A stretch of 64,000 nt of DNA from Xanthomonas fragariae (GCF_017603965.1 NZ_CP071955.1:3691501-3755500); one strand, 5' to 3'; positions 36,370 to 46,772 are shown, counted from the first letter of the stretch. The notes: generated from the sequence alone by a model not told the origin. Program-made: numbers and translations.

Positions 36370-36410
36370 CATGACTGCATCGGCGCAACACATGCGCCGA
36401 TGCAGTCATG
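36370..36410. terminator. Long perfect hairpin beyond the DinG gene
   Basis: An 18-bp perfect stem: CATGACTGCATCGGCGCA (36370-36387) pairs with TGCGCCGATGCAGTCATG (36393-36410), with loop ACACA. It begins 7 bp past the leftward helicase gene's stop. There is no T-tract. It is the strongest simple hairpin in the window outside the repeat family. Confidence 0.8.
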
Positions 36411-36416
36411 TGGCAA

Positions 36417-38561
36417 TCAACGCCCGATCACCCGCTTGAAGGGCGGCAACGCGTCGATGATGCGTTTGCCGTAGCGACGGGTGAGCAGGCGCGAGTCGAG
36501 AATGATCACCCGGCCGTGGTCGTTGGAACTACGGATCAAGCGGCCGGCGAACTGCGTCAGCGTGCGTAGCGCGTGCGGGATGGCGATCAGGTTGAAGGCG
36601 TTATGGCCGCGACTTTCCAGCCATTCGCTCAAGGTGGAGGTCTGCGGATCGGTGGGCACCGCGAACGGCACCTGGGTGATGACCACGGTGGTACAGGCAT
36701 CGCCGGGCAAATCCAGACCTTCGCCGAAGGAGTTCAGGCCGAACAGCACCGAGCCCTCGCCGGCCGCAATGCGACGCATATGTTCGGCGATCAGTTGCGA
36801 CTTGTTGCCCTCGCCCTGCACCAGCACGCGGTTGCGCTGCGCCAGCGGCATCAGGTCGGCAACCTTTTCCATCTTCCAGCGCGAGGTGAACAGCACAATG
36901 CTGCCTTTGGAAGTCCAATCCAGTTCGCGCACCAGATAACGCGCGACTTCCTTCGGGTGGCCTTCGCGATCGTCTGGCGTGACCGGGAAATCGGGCACGA
37001 TCAATTCGGCCTGATTGGGCAGATCGAACGGCGAGGCCAACGAGGCCATTTCGGCGTGATCGGGCAAGCCGTTGTCGATGGCGAAGGATTGGAAGTCGCC
37101 ACCACCGGTCAGGGTGGCCGAGGTCATCACCACCGAATCCACTTCGTTCCAGATCATCGTGCGCAGCACTTGCGCGGCCGATACCGGCGAGCAATGACAG
37201 ATCAGATCGCCATCGCGCGAGAGCGTGATCCAACGCGCCATCGGCGGCTGGCCTTGCTTGTCTTCGCGCCGCCAGGCGCTCCACAGATTGTGTTGCTGTT
37301 CGGCCATTTCCAGCGCCATGCCGAGGCTACGCTGCAAGCGTTCGCGTGCGGAATCGTCCTGCTTGCCCTTGGCGATCGCGCTGTGTGCGGCATGTACCCA
37401 GTTGAACAGCGCGTGGGTGTCTTCGCCGAGCTCCTCGATCGCCGGGCCCCACTGCGGCGGCAGCTTGCCGTTGGCCGCACGCCATAACGGATCGCGCTCG
37501 CCGGGCTCGGGCTTCCATAGGCGCTCGACTTCGGCATGGAACGCCTTGAGCAACTTGGAGAGGCGTGAGGCCAGTTCGATCGCTTCGCTGGGTAGCAGGT
37601 TGCCGATCTTGTCTTTGTCGAACGCGCGGTACGCGGCAGCGATGAGGATCTGCAAGCGACCGGTGCGCTTGGCCATGTCGTCCAGCGGCAGATTCGCTGC
37701 GCCCTGGTCGATCGCCACACCGGCGATGTGGTGCCCTTCGTCGAGCACCAGCAGCATGTCGGCCGGCGGGGCGATCAAGGGCTGACCGTTTTCGGCATCG
37801 CCCAGCGACAGCGAGGAAAGCAACAGTGCGTGATTGGTGACCACGATCTGCGCTTCGCGTACCTCGGTGCGCGCCTTGAGCACCGGGCACTGCGCCGCGT
37901 AGCTGCAACGGCGCCCCGCACAACCAGAGGCAGGGGTGGTGATGCGCAGGCGCAGCGGCACCGAAATCTGTTCGGGCGCGTCGTCCAGATCGCCGTTCCA
38001 GCTGCGTTCGGCATAGGCCTTGGCTAGGCGCTTGGCCAGATCGGCGTCGGTCGGGCTGAGCGGGCGGTCGTAGAGCACCTGTTCGTCGTCGAACATGCCT
38101 TCCTGGCTGGTCTCGCCCTGCAGCTCGGCAGCGTTGCGGGTGCACAGGTAACGGGTGCGGCCCTTGGCCAGTGCCACGGTCGCTTCCAGGCCGGTCGCTT
38201 TCAGGAAGGCCGGAATATCGCGCTCCACCAGCTGCGACTGCAGCGCCACGGTGCCGGTGCTGATCACCAGCTTCTTTTTGGTGGCCAGGGCGATCGGCAC
38301 GCCGGCGGTGAGATAGCCCAGACTCTTGCCCACCCCGGTGGGCGCCTCGGCGATACCGATGCCGCCGGAGGTGGCCAGCGCGCGCGCGACCAGGCCGATC
38401 ATCTGGCTCTGCGCACGCCGCGTGGCAAAGCCGGGCGTGTTGGCCTGCAGCTTGGCGTAAGCCTCGCGGATGCCGGCCTTGACCGGCTCGGTAAGGCTGC
38501 GCTGGGTAGGGGCGGGAGGGACTGGCGCCGACGGCGCGGCCGGTGGTGCGACTTCACTCAT
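36417..38561 (-). CDS. DinG/YoaA-type XPD-like DNA helicase
   Basis: A 714-residue superfamily 2 helicase with an Fe-S cluster. Walker A is AEAPTGVGKSLGYL. Iron-sulfur cysteines lie in YLCTRNAAEL and GCAGRRCSYAAQCPV. Motif II is VLDEGHHI, and later motifs are TSATLTGGGDF, LFTSRW, GLNSFGEGLDLPG and FAGRLIRSSNDHGRVIILDSRL. It unwinds DNA 5' to 3' in repair. The YoaA/DinG subgroup is not separated by sequence reading alone. Confidence 0.93.
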   Translation of the reverse strand: MSEVAPPAAPSAPVPPAPTQRSLTEPVKAGIREAYAKLQANTPGFATRRAQSQMIGLVARALATSGGIGIAEAPTGVGKSLGYLTAGVPIALATKKKLVISTGTVALQSQLVERDIPAFLKATGLEATVALAKGRTRYLCTRNAAELQGETSQEGMFDDEQVLYDRPLSPTDADLAKRLAKAYAERSWNGDLDDAPEQISVPLRLRITTPASGCAGRRCSYAAQCPVLKARTEVREAQIVVTNHALLLSSLSLGDAENGQPLIAPPADMLLVLDEGHHIAGVAIDQGAANLPLDDMAKRTGRLQILIAAAYRAFDKDKIGNLLPSEAIELASRLSKLLKAFHAEVERLWKPEPGERDPLWRAANGKLPPQWGPAIEELGEDTHALFNWVHAAHSAIAKGKQDDSARERLQRSLGMALEMAEQQHNLWSAWRREDKQGQPPMARWITLSRDGDLICHCSPVSAAQVLRTMIWNEVDSVVMTSATLTGGGDFQSFAIDNGLPDHAEMASLASPFDLPNQAELIVPDFPVTPDDREGHPKEVARYLVRELDWTSKGSIVLFTSRWKMEKVADLMPLAQRNRVLVQGEGNKSQLIAEHMRRIAAGEGSVLFGLNSFGEGLDLPGDACTTVVITQVPFAVPTDPQTSTLSEWLESRGHNAFNLIAIPHALRTLTQFAGRLIRSSNDHGRVIILDSRLLTRRYGKRIIDALPPFKRVIGR

Positions 38562-38610
38562 CCGGCTATTTTCGCACGGACCGGCGCGGCGCCTGCGACC
38601 GGCATGCCGG

Positions 38611-38643
38611 ACGACTGCTCGCTATGTTTTGTTAGCCGCTTTA
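38611..38643 (-). repeat. Hairpin repeat remnant (one end)
   Basis: ACGACTGCTCGCTATGTTTTGTTAGCCGCTTTAA is the conserved right end of a reverse-orientation copy. The rest of the element is absent. It lies 50 bp upstream of the helicase start. Confidence 0.75.
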
Positions 38644-38710
38644 AGTGCCGCACCAAATAGTGCCTGCGGCCACCTGACGGTCAAGGCCAGCCCAGAGGCC
38701 TCGATCGGGA

Positions 38711-39085
38711 TCATGCGCAGGTGTCCGTGTCGGGCGGCAGCCGTTGCAGACTGCGCGCCAGTGTCCACACCAACACACCGACGCCCACGCCTTGCACGGC
38801 GGTCAGCGCAAAGCGACCGACACCCATCACCATGCTGATCTGGCGCACATTACCCTGTTGCAGCAGCAACATCGGAATCGCCTGGAAAGCCGCTTCGGCC
38901 AACAGGCAGCCAAGCAGCAGCCACAGCGCGGCCAGCCCGGCGCGTCGCAGCGGCCCGTGCGCAGCGCGCCACAGCAGCACCAGCCCGAGCAGCAACGCGA
39001 TCAGCAGCGGCACCCGCGACAGCAGGCTGGTGACCAGAGTCAGCAGGATGTCGGTGGTCGTCACGCTGCCCAACTCAATCGGCAC
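38711..39085 (-). CDS. Three-helix membrane protein after aroE
   Basis: A 124-residue protein with hydrophobic spans at about 13-42, 48-72 and 84-108. Its start overlaps the aroE stop by 11 bp, so the two are translationally coupled. It is not a family I recognise. Confidence 0.65.
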   Translation of the reverse strand: MPIELGSVTTTDILLTLVTSLLSRVPLLIALLLGLVLLWRAAHGPLRRAGLAALWLLLGCLLAEAAFQAIPMLLLQQGNVRQISMVMGVGRFALTAVQGVGVGVLVWTLARSLQRLPPDTDTCA

Positions 39086-39926
39086 TGATCAGTACGGCCT
39101 CGCGTGCGCGCAGCGCGGCATAAACCGGGTCGGTATCCGGGCGCAAGCCGTGCCACAGCGAAAAGCTGACGGCTGCCTGCTCCACCAGCATGCCGAGGCC
39201 GTCGATGGCGTAACGGCATTGCGCCGCGCGTGCCCAAGCCAGGAAAGCAATGGCGGTGGCCCCGTAGTTGAGATCGACCGCGGCGGTGAGGCTGTTGACC
39301 AGACCCAGCGGCAGCGCGAAGGCACCGGCATCGCGGTCGCGACCGGCGGCAGTGGCATTGACGATCAACTCGAAGTCGCCCAGATCGCGCAGATCTTCGA
39401 TGTAACGCGACACCACCCGCCCCGGTTCGCCCAGCGCATCGCACAACGCATCGGCACGCTCGGGCGAACGGTTCACCACCACCATTTCGGTGATGCCCGC
39501 TTCCAGCAACGCTGGTGCCACGCCACGCGCGGCGCCACCGGCGCCCAGCAGCAACACACGGCGCCCGCGCAGGTCCAGGCCGTGGCGATCGGTGAGATCG
39601 CGCACCAGGCCAACGCCATCGGTGTTGTCGCCCTGCCACTGGCCGTCATTGCGCACCAGCGTGTTGACCGCGCCGGCCAGACGCGCACGATCGCTCACGC
39701 TGTTGGACAACGCACAGGCGGCTTCTTTCAGCGGCAAGGTCACGTTGGCGCCCTTGCCTCCTTCATCGGCGAAGCGTTGCAGCGCGGCGCTGAATTCCTC
39801 CGGCGGCGCATCGATGGCGGTGTAATCCAGCGCGATGCCGGTCTGTTTCCCGAAGTCGGCGTGGATGACCGGCGACAGCGAATGGGCGACGGGGTGACCG
39901 AACACGGCATAATGGGACACAGGCAT
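39075..39926 (-). CDS. aroE: Shikimate dehydrogenase
   Basis: NADP-dependent reduction of 3-dehydroshikimate in aromatic amino acid synthesis. The 283-residue protein has [17 protein letters not shown] at the N-terminus (shikimate-binding Ser-Leu-Ser), catalytic Lys in [10 protein letters not shown] (about residue 67), [12 protein letters not shown] with Asp, the NADP loop [16 protein letters not shown] and the C-terminal [11 protein letters not shown]. All key residues are present. Confidence 0.96.
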   Translation of the reverse strand: MPVSHYAVFGHPVAHSLSPVIHADFGKQTGIALDYTAIDAPPEEFSAALQRFADEGGKGANVTLPLKEAACALSNSVSDRARLAGAVNTLVRNDGQWQGDNTDGVGLVRDLTDRHGLDLRGRRVLLLGAGGAARGVAPALLEAGITEMVVVNRSPERADALCDALGEPGRVVSRYIEDLRDLGDFELIVNATAAGRDRDAGAFALPLGLVNSLTAAVDLNYGATAIAFLAWARAAQCRYAIDGLGMLVEQAAVSFSLWHGLRPDTDPVYAALRAREAVLISAD

Positions 39927-39981
39927 GAAACGCTCTCTGGTTGACTAGCTAGATTGTGCGCGACTTGAGGCAGGACACCGC

Positions 39982-40131
39982 ATGCAACTTCGATGGACGC
40001 TGCTCGCGCTGGCGGCAAGTTTACTCTGCGTTCGGTCTGCTTCGGGACTTGCCGAGTTCGGCAGCGAAGGCATGGTCGTATCTCCACGCCGGCCAATGAG
40101 GCGCGCACCACGCTGCGCCCGGAACTGCTGA
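39982..40131 (+). pseudogene. Signal-peptide-bearing fragment (possible gene remnant)
   Basis: A 49-codon frame with a ribosome site (AGGACACCGC before ATG) and a good signal sequence (MQLRWTLLALAASLLCVRSASG), then EFGSEGMVVSP, ending after 49 codons. The next frame continues STPANEARTTLRPELL, so a frameshift is likely. The GMVVS piece would fit gamma-glutamyltransferase-type N-termini, but this is too short to name. Confidence 0.4.
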
Positions 40132-40291
40132 TGAGAAAACCAAGCGCGGGCCGGACAGACAAAACATGACGAAACGCTCGAGATCAGGCATCGCGGCACG
40201 CTGAAAGTGCAGCGTACAAGACGTGCCGATGCCGGACTTGAAGATGCGCGACAGCAGACGAAAACGGCGGCGCGGTCGCCGATGACCGGGC

Positions 40292-42811
40292 TCAATACAC
40301 ATCGCGCCGATAACGGCCTGCTGCGGTCAACGACTCCAATCGTGCATCGCCCAGGAGTTCGCGCAACGTGGCATCGACCTCGCGGGCCATGCTGTCCAGA
40401 CTGCCGCACACGTAGATCACCGCGCCGCGATCGATCCAGTGCCGCGGCGCATCGCCGGCATCGCGCAGCTGGTGCTGCACATAACGCTTGTGTGCCTGAT
40501 CGCGCGAGAACACCCAATCCAGCTGCTGCAGATGGCCGTTCGCCTGCCACGCCTGCAGCTCATCGGCAAACAACGCGTCGTGCGCGGCGTGACGTTCGCC
40601 GAACAGCAGCCAGTGCCCGTGCACGCCGGCCAGTTCGGCATCGCGCAGCAGGCCGCGCAAGCCTGCGATGCCGGTGCCGTTGCCGATCAAGAGCATCGGC
40701 GCCGATGCAACGCGATGAAAGCCGGGATTGCGGCGCAACCGCGCGCGCACCGGTGCACCGGTGGGTGCATGGCAAATCAGCCAACCCGAGCCCAGACCGG
40801 GGCTGCCATCGGCGCGCGTCGTCAGGCGCACCACCGCCATCGCCGTGCCGTCGGCCGGTACGCTGGCGAGCGAATAGTCGCGCGTTGGCAGCCAGGCGCA
40901 GGCATCCAGCCACGCCTGTGGATCGGGCTGCGGCGTTGGCGGCCGTATCAGCGGCTCCGGCAGCACGCGCTCGGCGGCAGCCTGCTGCAGCGGCAGCAAC
41001 TGCGCATTGACATGCACCAATGCATCCGGCGGCAGCCCCCAGCCGACCAGGCACGCACGTACGTGCGCATACGCATGCGCAGGCTGCACTTCGAGAATAT
41101 CGCCGGCCTGCCACTGCGCGCCGGCAGGCGGCTGCAGGTCGATCCGCCAGATCGGTGCACCTTCGCTGCCGGGGTTGAGATGCGTGCGCGACGACAGTGT
41201 CCATTCGGTCAGGATCGGCCGCGTCAACGGTACTGCCGTCACCGGCGCACCGGCGATCTGCTCCAATTGCGCATGCCATTGCGCCAGCGCCTGCGGGTCG
41301 GTGTTGTCCATCTCTACTGCGGGAAACAACGGCCGCGCACCTTGCATGTTCAACCACTGCTCGATGCGCCGCGAAAACCCGCAGAACTGCGCGTATTGAC
41401 GGTCGCCCAAGGCCAGTACCGCATAAGCCAACTGCGGCAATGCCAAGCGCTGACGCAACACCACGCGTTCGAACCCGCGTGCTGCATCCGGCGGTTCGCC
41501 ATCGCCGAAGGTGCTGACCACAAACAGCGCATGCCGGGTGCACTGCAGGTCCTGCGCCTGAAGCTGCGCCAGCGAGCGCACCTTCACCGGCAGGCCGGCC
41601 GCCTGCAGATGCCCGGCCGCCTGCCAGGCGAGCCGTTCGGCAAATCCGCTCTGGCTGGCGAACCCGACCAACCACGGCTCGGCCTGAGAGGCCGGCGGCG
41701 TGCTTTGCAACAACTCGCGTGCGGCACGCAATGCGCACTTCTTGCGGCGGCGATCCAGGTACAGCATCCAGCCGGTGACGAAGAACACCGACATGCCGAC
41801 ACTGGCCAGCATCACCACGATGCGCCCCGGCAGGCCGAAGAAACTGCCCGAATGCAGCGAAAACATGCTGACCAGCAATTGCTGCCCGCGGGGCAGCAGC
41901 GCGTAGTGCTGACGACGTAGCAACGCACCGCTGCCTGGCTCGATTTCCAGAGTGTCGTAGGCGCGATCGTGGTCGGGATCGTTCGGCAAAAACCGCACAC
42001 TCAGCGGTTGCCCGGCTCGGGTCGGAAGACGCACATCCAGTGCTGTGCTGCGAGTGCCCGCAATACCATCCAGGGTGCGCTGCAAGCGGGCGAAATCCAC
42101 CGTGGCCGGGCGACGATCGCGCCCGTCGCCGCGCATCGTCGGCTCCTTACCGAGCAAAACCATCATGCCGTCGCGGTACCAGGTGTAGGACCAGGTCAGC
42201 CCGGTCAGCGCGACCAGCAAATACACCAACAGACACCAAGTACCGAGCACCGCGTGCAAGCTCCACAGAAAACTGCGCCCCTGCCGTCGCCATTCCACCA
42301 CCCACCAAGTACGCAGACGCCACCAACGTCGCGGCCAACGCAGATACAGACCAGACGCGCACAAAAACAGCAGGATCAAGGTGCTCGCGCCGGTCACCGC
42401 CTGACCGCGCTTGCCGGCGGTCAGATGGCGATGCAGATCTTCGATAAAAGCAAACGCGGCGCTCAGTCGCGGGGCCGCGACCTTTTCACCCGTATAGGGA
42501 TCCAAGTACACGCGACCGCCGCCCTTGCCGGCCAGACGTGCGGTGGACGGACGTCCGCCGGTGGGATCGATCAACATGCGCGTGATCGCCTGCTGCCGCC
42601 CCAGATCGAGTCGCTGAACCAGCACATCCACCGGCAATGCCCGCTCGCCTGCTGCCTGCCGATCGGCCAACTGCGCGATGGCCGGATTGGCCAACCGCAC
42701 GATCTCGTTTTCGAAAGACATCAACGCGCCAGTCAGCCCCATCACCGACAGCACCAGACCGGCGGTGATGCCGAGCAACCAGTGCAGTTGGAATAGCACC
42801 GTCTTGAGCAC
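40292..42811 (-). CDS. PepSY-membrane / flavodoxin / FAD-NADP reductase fusion
   Basis: An 839-residue inner-membrane flavoreductase. The N-terminal half has PepSY-type transmembrane helices (LFQLHWLLGITAGLVLSVMGLTGALMSF and later spans near 140, 190 and 340, with HLTAGKRGQ and periplasmic loops). The middle holds a flavodoxin domain (WLVGFASQSGFAERLAWQAAGHL, then VVSTFGDGEPPDAARGFERVVL). The C-terminus is a sulfite-reductase-like FAD/NADP reductase (RDYSLASVPADGT, LLIGNGTGIAGLRGLLRD, FGERHAAHDALFADEL, YVCGSLDSMAREVDATL). It should move electrons from NADPH across the membrane, for example to reduce ferric siderophores. A Fur-box-like sequence upstream supports an iron role. Confidence 0.92.
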   Translation of the reverse strand: MLKTVLFQLHWLLGITAGLVLSVMGLTGALMSFENEIVRLANPAIAQLADRQAAGERALPVDVLVQRLDLGRQQAITRMLIDPTGGRPSTARLAGKGGGRVYLDPYTGEKVAAPRLSAAFAFIEDLHRHLTAGKRGQAVTGASTLILLFLCASGLYLRWPRRWWRLRTWWVVEWRRQGRSFLWSLHAVLGTWCLLVYLLVALTGLTWSYTWYRDGMMVLLGKEPTMRGDGRDRRPATVDFARLQRTLDGIAGTRSTALDVRLPTRAGQPLSVRFLPNDPDHDRAYDTLEIEPGSGALLRRQHYALLPRGQQLLVSMFSLHSGSFFGLPGRIVVMLASVGMSVFFVTGWMLYLDRRRKKCALRAARELLQSTPPASQAEPWLVGFASQSGFAERLAWQAAGHLQAAGLPVKVRSLAQLQAQDLQCTRHALFVVSTFGDGEPPDAARGFERVVLRQRLALPQLAYAVLALGDRQYAQFCGFSRRIEQWLNMQGARPLFPAVEMDNTDPQALAQWHAQLEQIAGAPVTAVPLTRPILTEWTLSSRTHLNPGSEGAPIWRIDLQPPAGAQWQAGDILEVQPAHAYAHVRACLVGWGLPPDALVHVNAQLLPLQQAAAERVLPEPLIRPPTPQPDPQAWLDACAWLPTRDYSLASVPADGTAMAVVRLTTRADGSPGLGSGWLICHAPTGAPVRARLRRNPGFHRVASAPMLLIGNGTGIAGLRGLLRDAELAGVHGHWLLFGERHAAHDALFADELQAWQANGHLQQLDWVFSRDQAHKRYVQHQLRDAGDAPRHWIDRGAVIYVCGSLDSMAREVDATLRELLGDARLESLTAAGRYRRDVY

Positions 42812-42844
42812 GGGCGAGCAGCCTGGAACTATTGGCTTGCCAGT

Positions 42845-42863
42845 GTAGATGAGAATCGTTATC
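42845..42863. promoter_or_regulatory. Candidate Fur box
   Basis: Reverse strand GATAACGATTCTCATCTAC matches about 13-14 of 19 positions of the classical Fur consensus and lies 34 bp upstream of the PepSY-flavoreductase ATG. Its fit with the enzyme's proposed ferric-reductase role raises confidence. It is not proven. Confidence 0.55.
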
Positions 42864-43082
42864 GGAGCTTGGTGGGCCAGGTTGTCGCGATGGCGTCATT
42901 CGCCGAGTCAGATGGGCAGATCAAGAAGCCTTAAGCGCGAACCGACGCCGGCCAAAGCCTGCGGTAAGGATCACGGCAGGACCGGCATCGCTTCACTTCA
43001 CCGCACAGACGCGAGTAGTGGGGTCGGCGTACTTGGGAGACACGAGACCAACGCCTCCCACCCATCAACCACATCGACGCGC

Positions 43083-44084
<1,002 letters not shown>

Positions 44085-44217
44085 TCAGCAACCAGCAAGT
44101 TTACGCCCGCCACCTTGCGCAGGACGCGCTGCGCCGCTCGCCTTGGCGGCCACCACCCAGCACCCGCACCGCACCGCTGACCACCAACGCATCTCATCCC
44201 AACGTGGATGACACACT

Positions 44218-44466
44218 CTAGATTACGCCACCGCCCAGGCTCAGACGGATCACCCCGACCACGATCACAAGGCCGTTGAGCAGCAAGCCGGTCTTGGCGC
44301 GGCCGCGGTTGCCGGCCGAAGTGAGCAACACCGCGATCGCGGCAATCGCTGCGCCCACCGCCGCAAACGGAATCAGCAACCAATTGCCCCAGCCCAGGAA
44401 CGGGATGAAAGCCAGCACCATCCACAGCAGCGCCACGATACCCCACAGCAGGCTGATCAATCCCAC
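44218..44466 (-). CDS. Small membrane protein
   Basis: An 82-residue protein with three hydrophobic stretches (LLWGIVALLWMVLAFIPFLGW, LLIPFAAVGAAIAAIAVLL and TGLLLNGLVIVVGVIRLSL). The family is not recognised. It is on the same strand as hemB but upstream of it and separated by 145 bp. Confidence 0.6.
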   Translation of the reverse strand: MGLISLLWGIVALLWMVLAFIPFLGWGNWLLIPFAAVGAAIAAIAVLLTSAGNRGRAKTGLLLNGLVIVVGVIRLSLGGGVI

Positions 44467-44666
44467 GTGCCACCTCGCCTTTCGAAGAATTTAAGACCAG
44501 AGCTTAGCGTTGCGCCCGCCAAGATGCCGTGCGCGGGCGGTCATCATGACCGATGGCGGCTTGGCGGCAGCCTCACGTGGGCATGGCTAGGGTGCCGCAA
44601 AGTCCGGCGCGATTCAGTCCAGGCGCCCAATCATCGCTGTCACTGTCGTTACACAGGTGCCACATC

Positions 44667-45125
44667 ATGAACAAGCACGTCGTCATCGCAGCTGCACTGG
44701 CCATGCTGCTGGCCAGCTGCGCCAGTAGTTCCAAGGTGATGCTGGGTCGGGCGCGTGCGCCGATCGACCCGGCGCAGGTCCAGGTATATTCCAACGCCCC
44801 GGTGGGATCGGTGGAAATCGCCCAGCTCGAATCCACCAGCGCGGCCGGCTTTGGCACTCAAGGTCAGACCGACGCGGCCGTACAACGTCTCAAGCGCGAA
44901 GCCGCCAAACTCGGCGCCAACGGCGTGGTCATCGTCGGCGTCGGCTCGGAACGCTCCGGCGGCGGCCTGTCGGTCGGAGGTGGCAGCTACGGTGGCCACG
45001 TTGGCGGCGGGTTGGGAATCGGCATCCCGACGACTCAGAAGCACGCAGCGGGTCTGGCGATCTGGGTGCCGGCACAGGCACAGACGCCGCAGTCGACACA
45101 GCCGTTACCGCCGCAGGAACGATGA
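44667..45125 (+). CDS. Lipoprotein of unknown function
   Basis: A 152-residue protein (ATG 44667 chosen over a longer upstream start) with a lipoprotein signal (VVIAAALAMLLASCASS; lipobox LLAS-C, lipidated Cys about residue 17). The mature domain has VQVYSNAPVGSVEIAQLES and VQRLKREAAKLGANGVVIVGV, a helix-strand pattern like that of YdgH/BhsA-type small envelope proteins, then a glycine-rich stretch (GGGLSVGGGSYGGHVGGGLGIGI) and a Gln/Pro tail. Outer-membrane location likely. Confidence 0.75.
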   Translation: MNKHVVIAAALAMLLASCASSSKVMLGRARAPIDPAQVQVYSNAPVGSVEIAQLESTSAAGFGTQGQTDAAVQRLKREAAKLGANGVVIVGVGSERSGGGLSVGGGSYGGHVGGGLGIGIPTTQKHAAGLAIWVPAQAQTPQSTQPLPPQER

Positions 45126-45168
45126 GCGTCTCTGGCCGGAGTGACCTACGCTCCGACAATCGTCAGAC

Positions 45169-45317
45169 TTAAGAGTGGCCAATAAAACGTAGCAAGCAAT
45201 CGCCAGGTAGGTGCGGATAGCGCGGAGGAACCGCAGTGTAGGAGTGGTACATGCCGATTCCGGGCACCGGCCGCGCCCGCCTGGCGGTGAGCGCAGTCGT
45301 TTTGTTAGCCACTCTTA
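45169..45317 (+). repeat. Hairpin repeat element (full copy)
   Basis: TTAAGAGTGGCCAATAAAACG to GTCGTTTTGTTAGCCACTCTTAA. The two ends carry matching compensating changes (AGAGTGG with CCACTCT), so the terminal pairing is preserved. The inner arms are kept. It is flanked by TA at both ends. Confidence 0.9.
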
Positions 45318-45569
45318 AATAAGAGCGGCTGCCCACAGGTAGCACTAGTCCCACTCCGGCATCCAGCTGCTGCGTCCACTAACGGGGCGCAGCAACCCAA
45401 GCCGGCCGACCGCAGTTAGAGCACCCTTGGTAAACGATTGCCCGGATTATAGTATTCTCCGATCGGCGCGTATTTCGAAGATCAGGCTTGCCGCCTGGAC
45501 CCACAAAACTCATCGCAGGTCGTTAGCCTGAGCGCGCGGTGTAAACCGTCATTGACAGAAGGAATCGTT
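45318..45569. other. Gap after the repeat copy
   Basis: 252 bp with no recognised gene. Just after the copy lies another short left-end-like piece (TAAGAGCGGCTGCCC at about 45324). Confidence 0.4.
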
Positions 45570-45923
45570 ATGAAACGCTGGATATGGACATTGGTCGCCG
45601 CTGTTGGGCTACAGACTACCGCCACCGCCTCGACGCCGCACACGACGCTGGTGTGTCGCATGGACGATCCGTTCCTGTTCTGCTCGAAAGGCTGCGACTC
45701 GTCAGATTACAACTGGAAACCGGTAGACCCGATCTCGGGCACCTGGGAAGCAGTTTCGCCGTACTGCCCCTTTCCTACCCCCACGTCGACCAACTACTGC
45801 GTGGGATGGACGATGAAAGCCATCACCGCGCTCTCGCAATACGAGACCATCTGCCCAGGGGCAGTGAAAGAAGGAAAGTGGGAAGGCCCAAGACAGCCCG
45901 AATTGGTTCCCTTCAAACACTGA
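45570..45923 (+). CDS. Small secreted cysteine-rich protein
   Basis: A 117-residue protein from ATG 45570 (AGAAGG, 7 bases upstream). Signal peptide MKRWIWTLVAAVGLQTTATA. The mature part has six cysteines (LVCRMDDPFLFCSKGCDSS, SPYCPF, NYCVGW, ETICPG), enough for three disulfides. No family recognised. It may be a secreted host-interaction or inhibitor-type protein; the role is unknown. Confidence 0.7.
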   Translation: MKRWIWTLVAAVGLQTTATASTPHTTLVCRMDDPFLFCSKGCDSSDYNWKPVDPISGTWEAVSPYCPFPTPTSTNYCVGWTMKAITALSQYETICPGAVKEGKWEGPRQPELVPFKH

Positions 45924-45954
45924 GTCGTCCCGATCGACAGGACGTGCACATGGG

Positions 45955-46180
45955 GTGCATCCTCGGCAATACGCTACCGGCACCATTTCGACTACGGCAT
46001 CCAGTGCCCAGCCTTCGACGTTGAACGAGTTGAACGCGAACATGCTGCGTGCCAGCGAAACGTCGCGTTCGACCATGATGGTGAATTGCAGCGCGTGGCC
46101 GGGCCGACCTTCGTGCGCGCGGAGCGTCCAGGCGGCCGAGCCGACGTTGAAGTCGTCGTATCGCTCCTTTGTGGAGCGCA
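45955..46180 (-). pseudogene. C-terminal fragment of a DUF885-family peptidase
   Basis: Leftward, RYDDFNVGSAAWTLRAHEGRPGHALQFTIMVE holds the zinc-type motif HEGRPGHALQ of DUF885 proteins, followed by RDVSLARSMFAFNSFNVEGWALDAVVEMVPVA (the family NxxxEGWA motif). The rest of the roughly 600-residue protein is missing on both sides. A hairpin repeat begins 3 bp from the upstream edge (46183). This is only a relic. Confidence 0.85.
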
Positions 46181-46182
46181 GC

Positions 46183-46320
46183 TTAGAGCGGCTAACAAAA
46201 CATAGCGAGCAGTCGTCAGGTGGGCGCGGAGGAACCGAAGCGTACGCGTGGTACATGCCGATTGCGAGCACCGGCCGCGCCCGCCTGGCAGCGGCGCAGT
46301 CGTTTTGTTAGCCGCTCTTA
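46183..46320 (+). repeat. Hairpin repeat element (short-right-arm form)
   Basis: TTAGAGCGGCTAACAAAACA to GTCGTTTTGTTAGCCGCTCTTA. The right arm has GCCTGGCAGCGGCGCAGTC where most copies have GCCTGGCGGTGAGCGCAGTC. This shorter arm is also seen in the remnants at 5977-6030 and 58805-58844, so there are subtypes. Confidence 0.9.
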
Positions 46321-46460
46321 AAGGGTGCAGGCATCCGCAGTTGGACCACGCTCTCGACAGACACCGCACACTGCGCGGTATCTTCGTTGTGTGCGGTGAT
46401 CGGTGCGCGCGCTGTGTGACGAGCAGTGCCAGCGCACCAACGCTTCGCGCCATAACCGCG

Positions 46461-46772
46461 CTACAACGTGCCCTGCTTCCACAGCCGCACCAGTTCGACC
46501 GGGGCATATTCTTCGGGAATGCGCAGCGGCTCGCTGGCGCCGTCCCAGACGATGCTGAAATAACGGCAGTCGCCACCACCGGCCTGCGGAAGCGGCAGCG
46601 CATGCACCAGGCATTGGTCCAGCAAGGTCTTCAAGTGTCGCCGCTGTGCATCGTCCAATTCATCCATCACCAGCTTGCGCTCGCGGCGCATGGCCGGAAA
46701 TGCCGCCACACCGCCTTCGCGTGCCAGCCGTAACGTCATGCCCGCATCCACTGGCGGCCGTTGTGGACTCAT
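46461..46772 (-). CDS. Emfourin-type inhibitor of the M4 protease
   Basis: A 103-residue protein (ATG 46772). Its segments MTLRLAREGGVAAFPAMRRERKLVMDELDDAQRR, LKTLLDQCLVH and DCRYFSIVWDG...EPLRIPEEYAP match the emfourin family, tight inhibitors of protealysin-like M4 peptidases. It has no signal peptide. Its ATGA overlaps the end of the protease gene, so the two are translated together. The pairing is the known protealysin-emfourin arrangement. Confidence 0.9.
   Translation of the reverse strand: MSPQRPPVDAGMTLRLAREGGVAAFPAMRRERKLVMDELDDAQRRHLKTLLDQCLVHALPLPQAGGGDCRYFSIVWDGASEPLRIPEEYAPVELVRLWKQGTL

Noticed and set aside
36000..36416. Cysteine-rich leftward frame between katB and the DinG-type gene
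   Set aside because: Looks like a toxin-sized small protein, but has no ribosome site, and its first codons lie in the perfect hairpin.
40439..41920. 493-codon frame antisense to the PepSY-flavoreductase
   Set aside because: The opposite strand carries clear flavodoxin and reductase motifs; this frame is a composition artefact.
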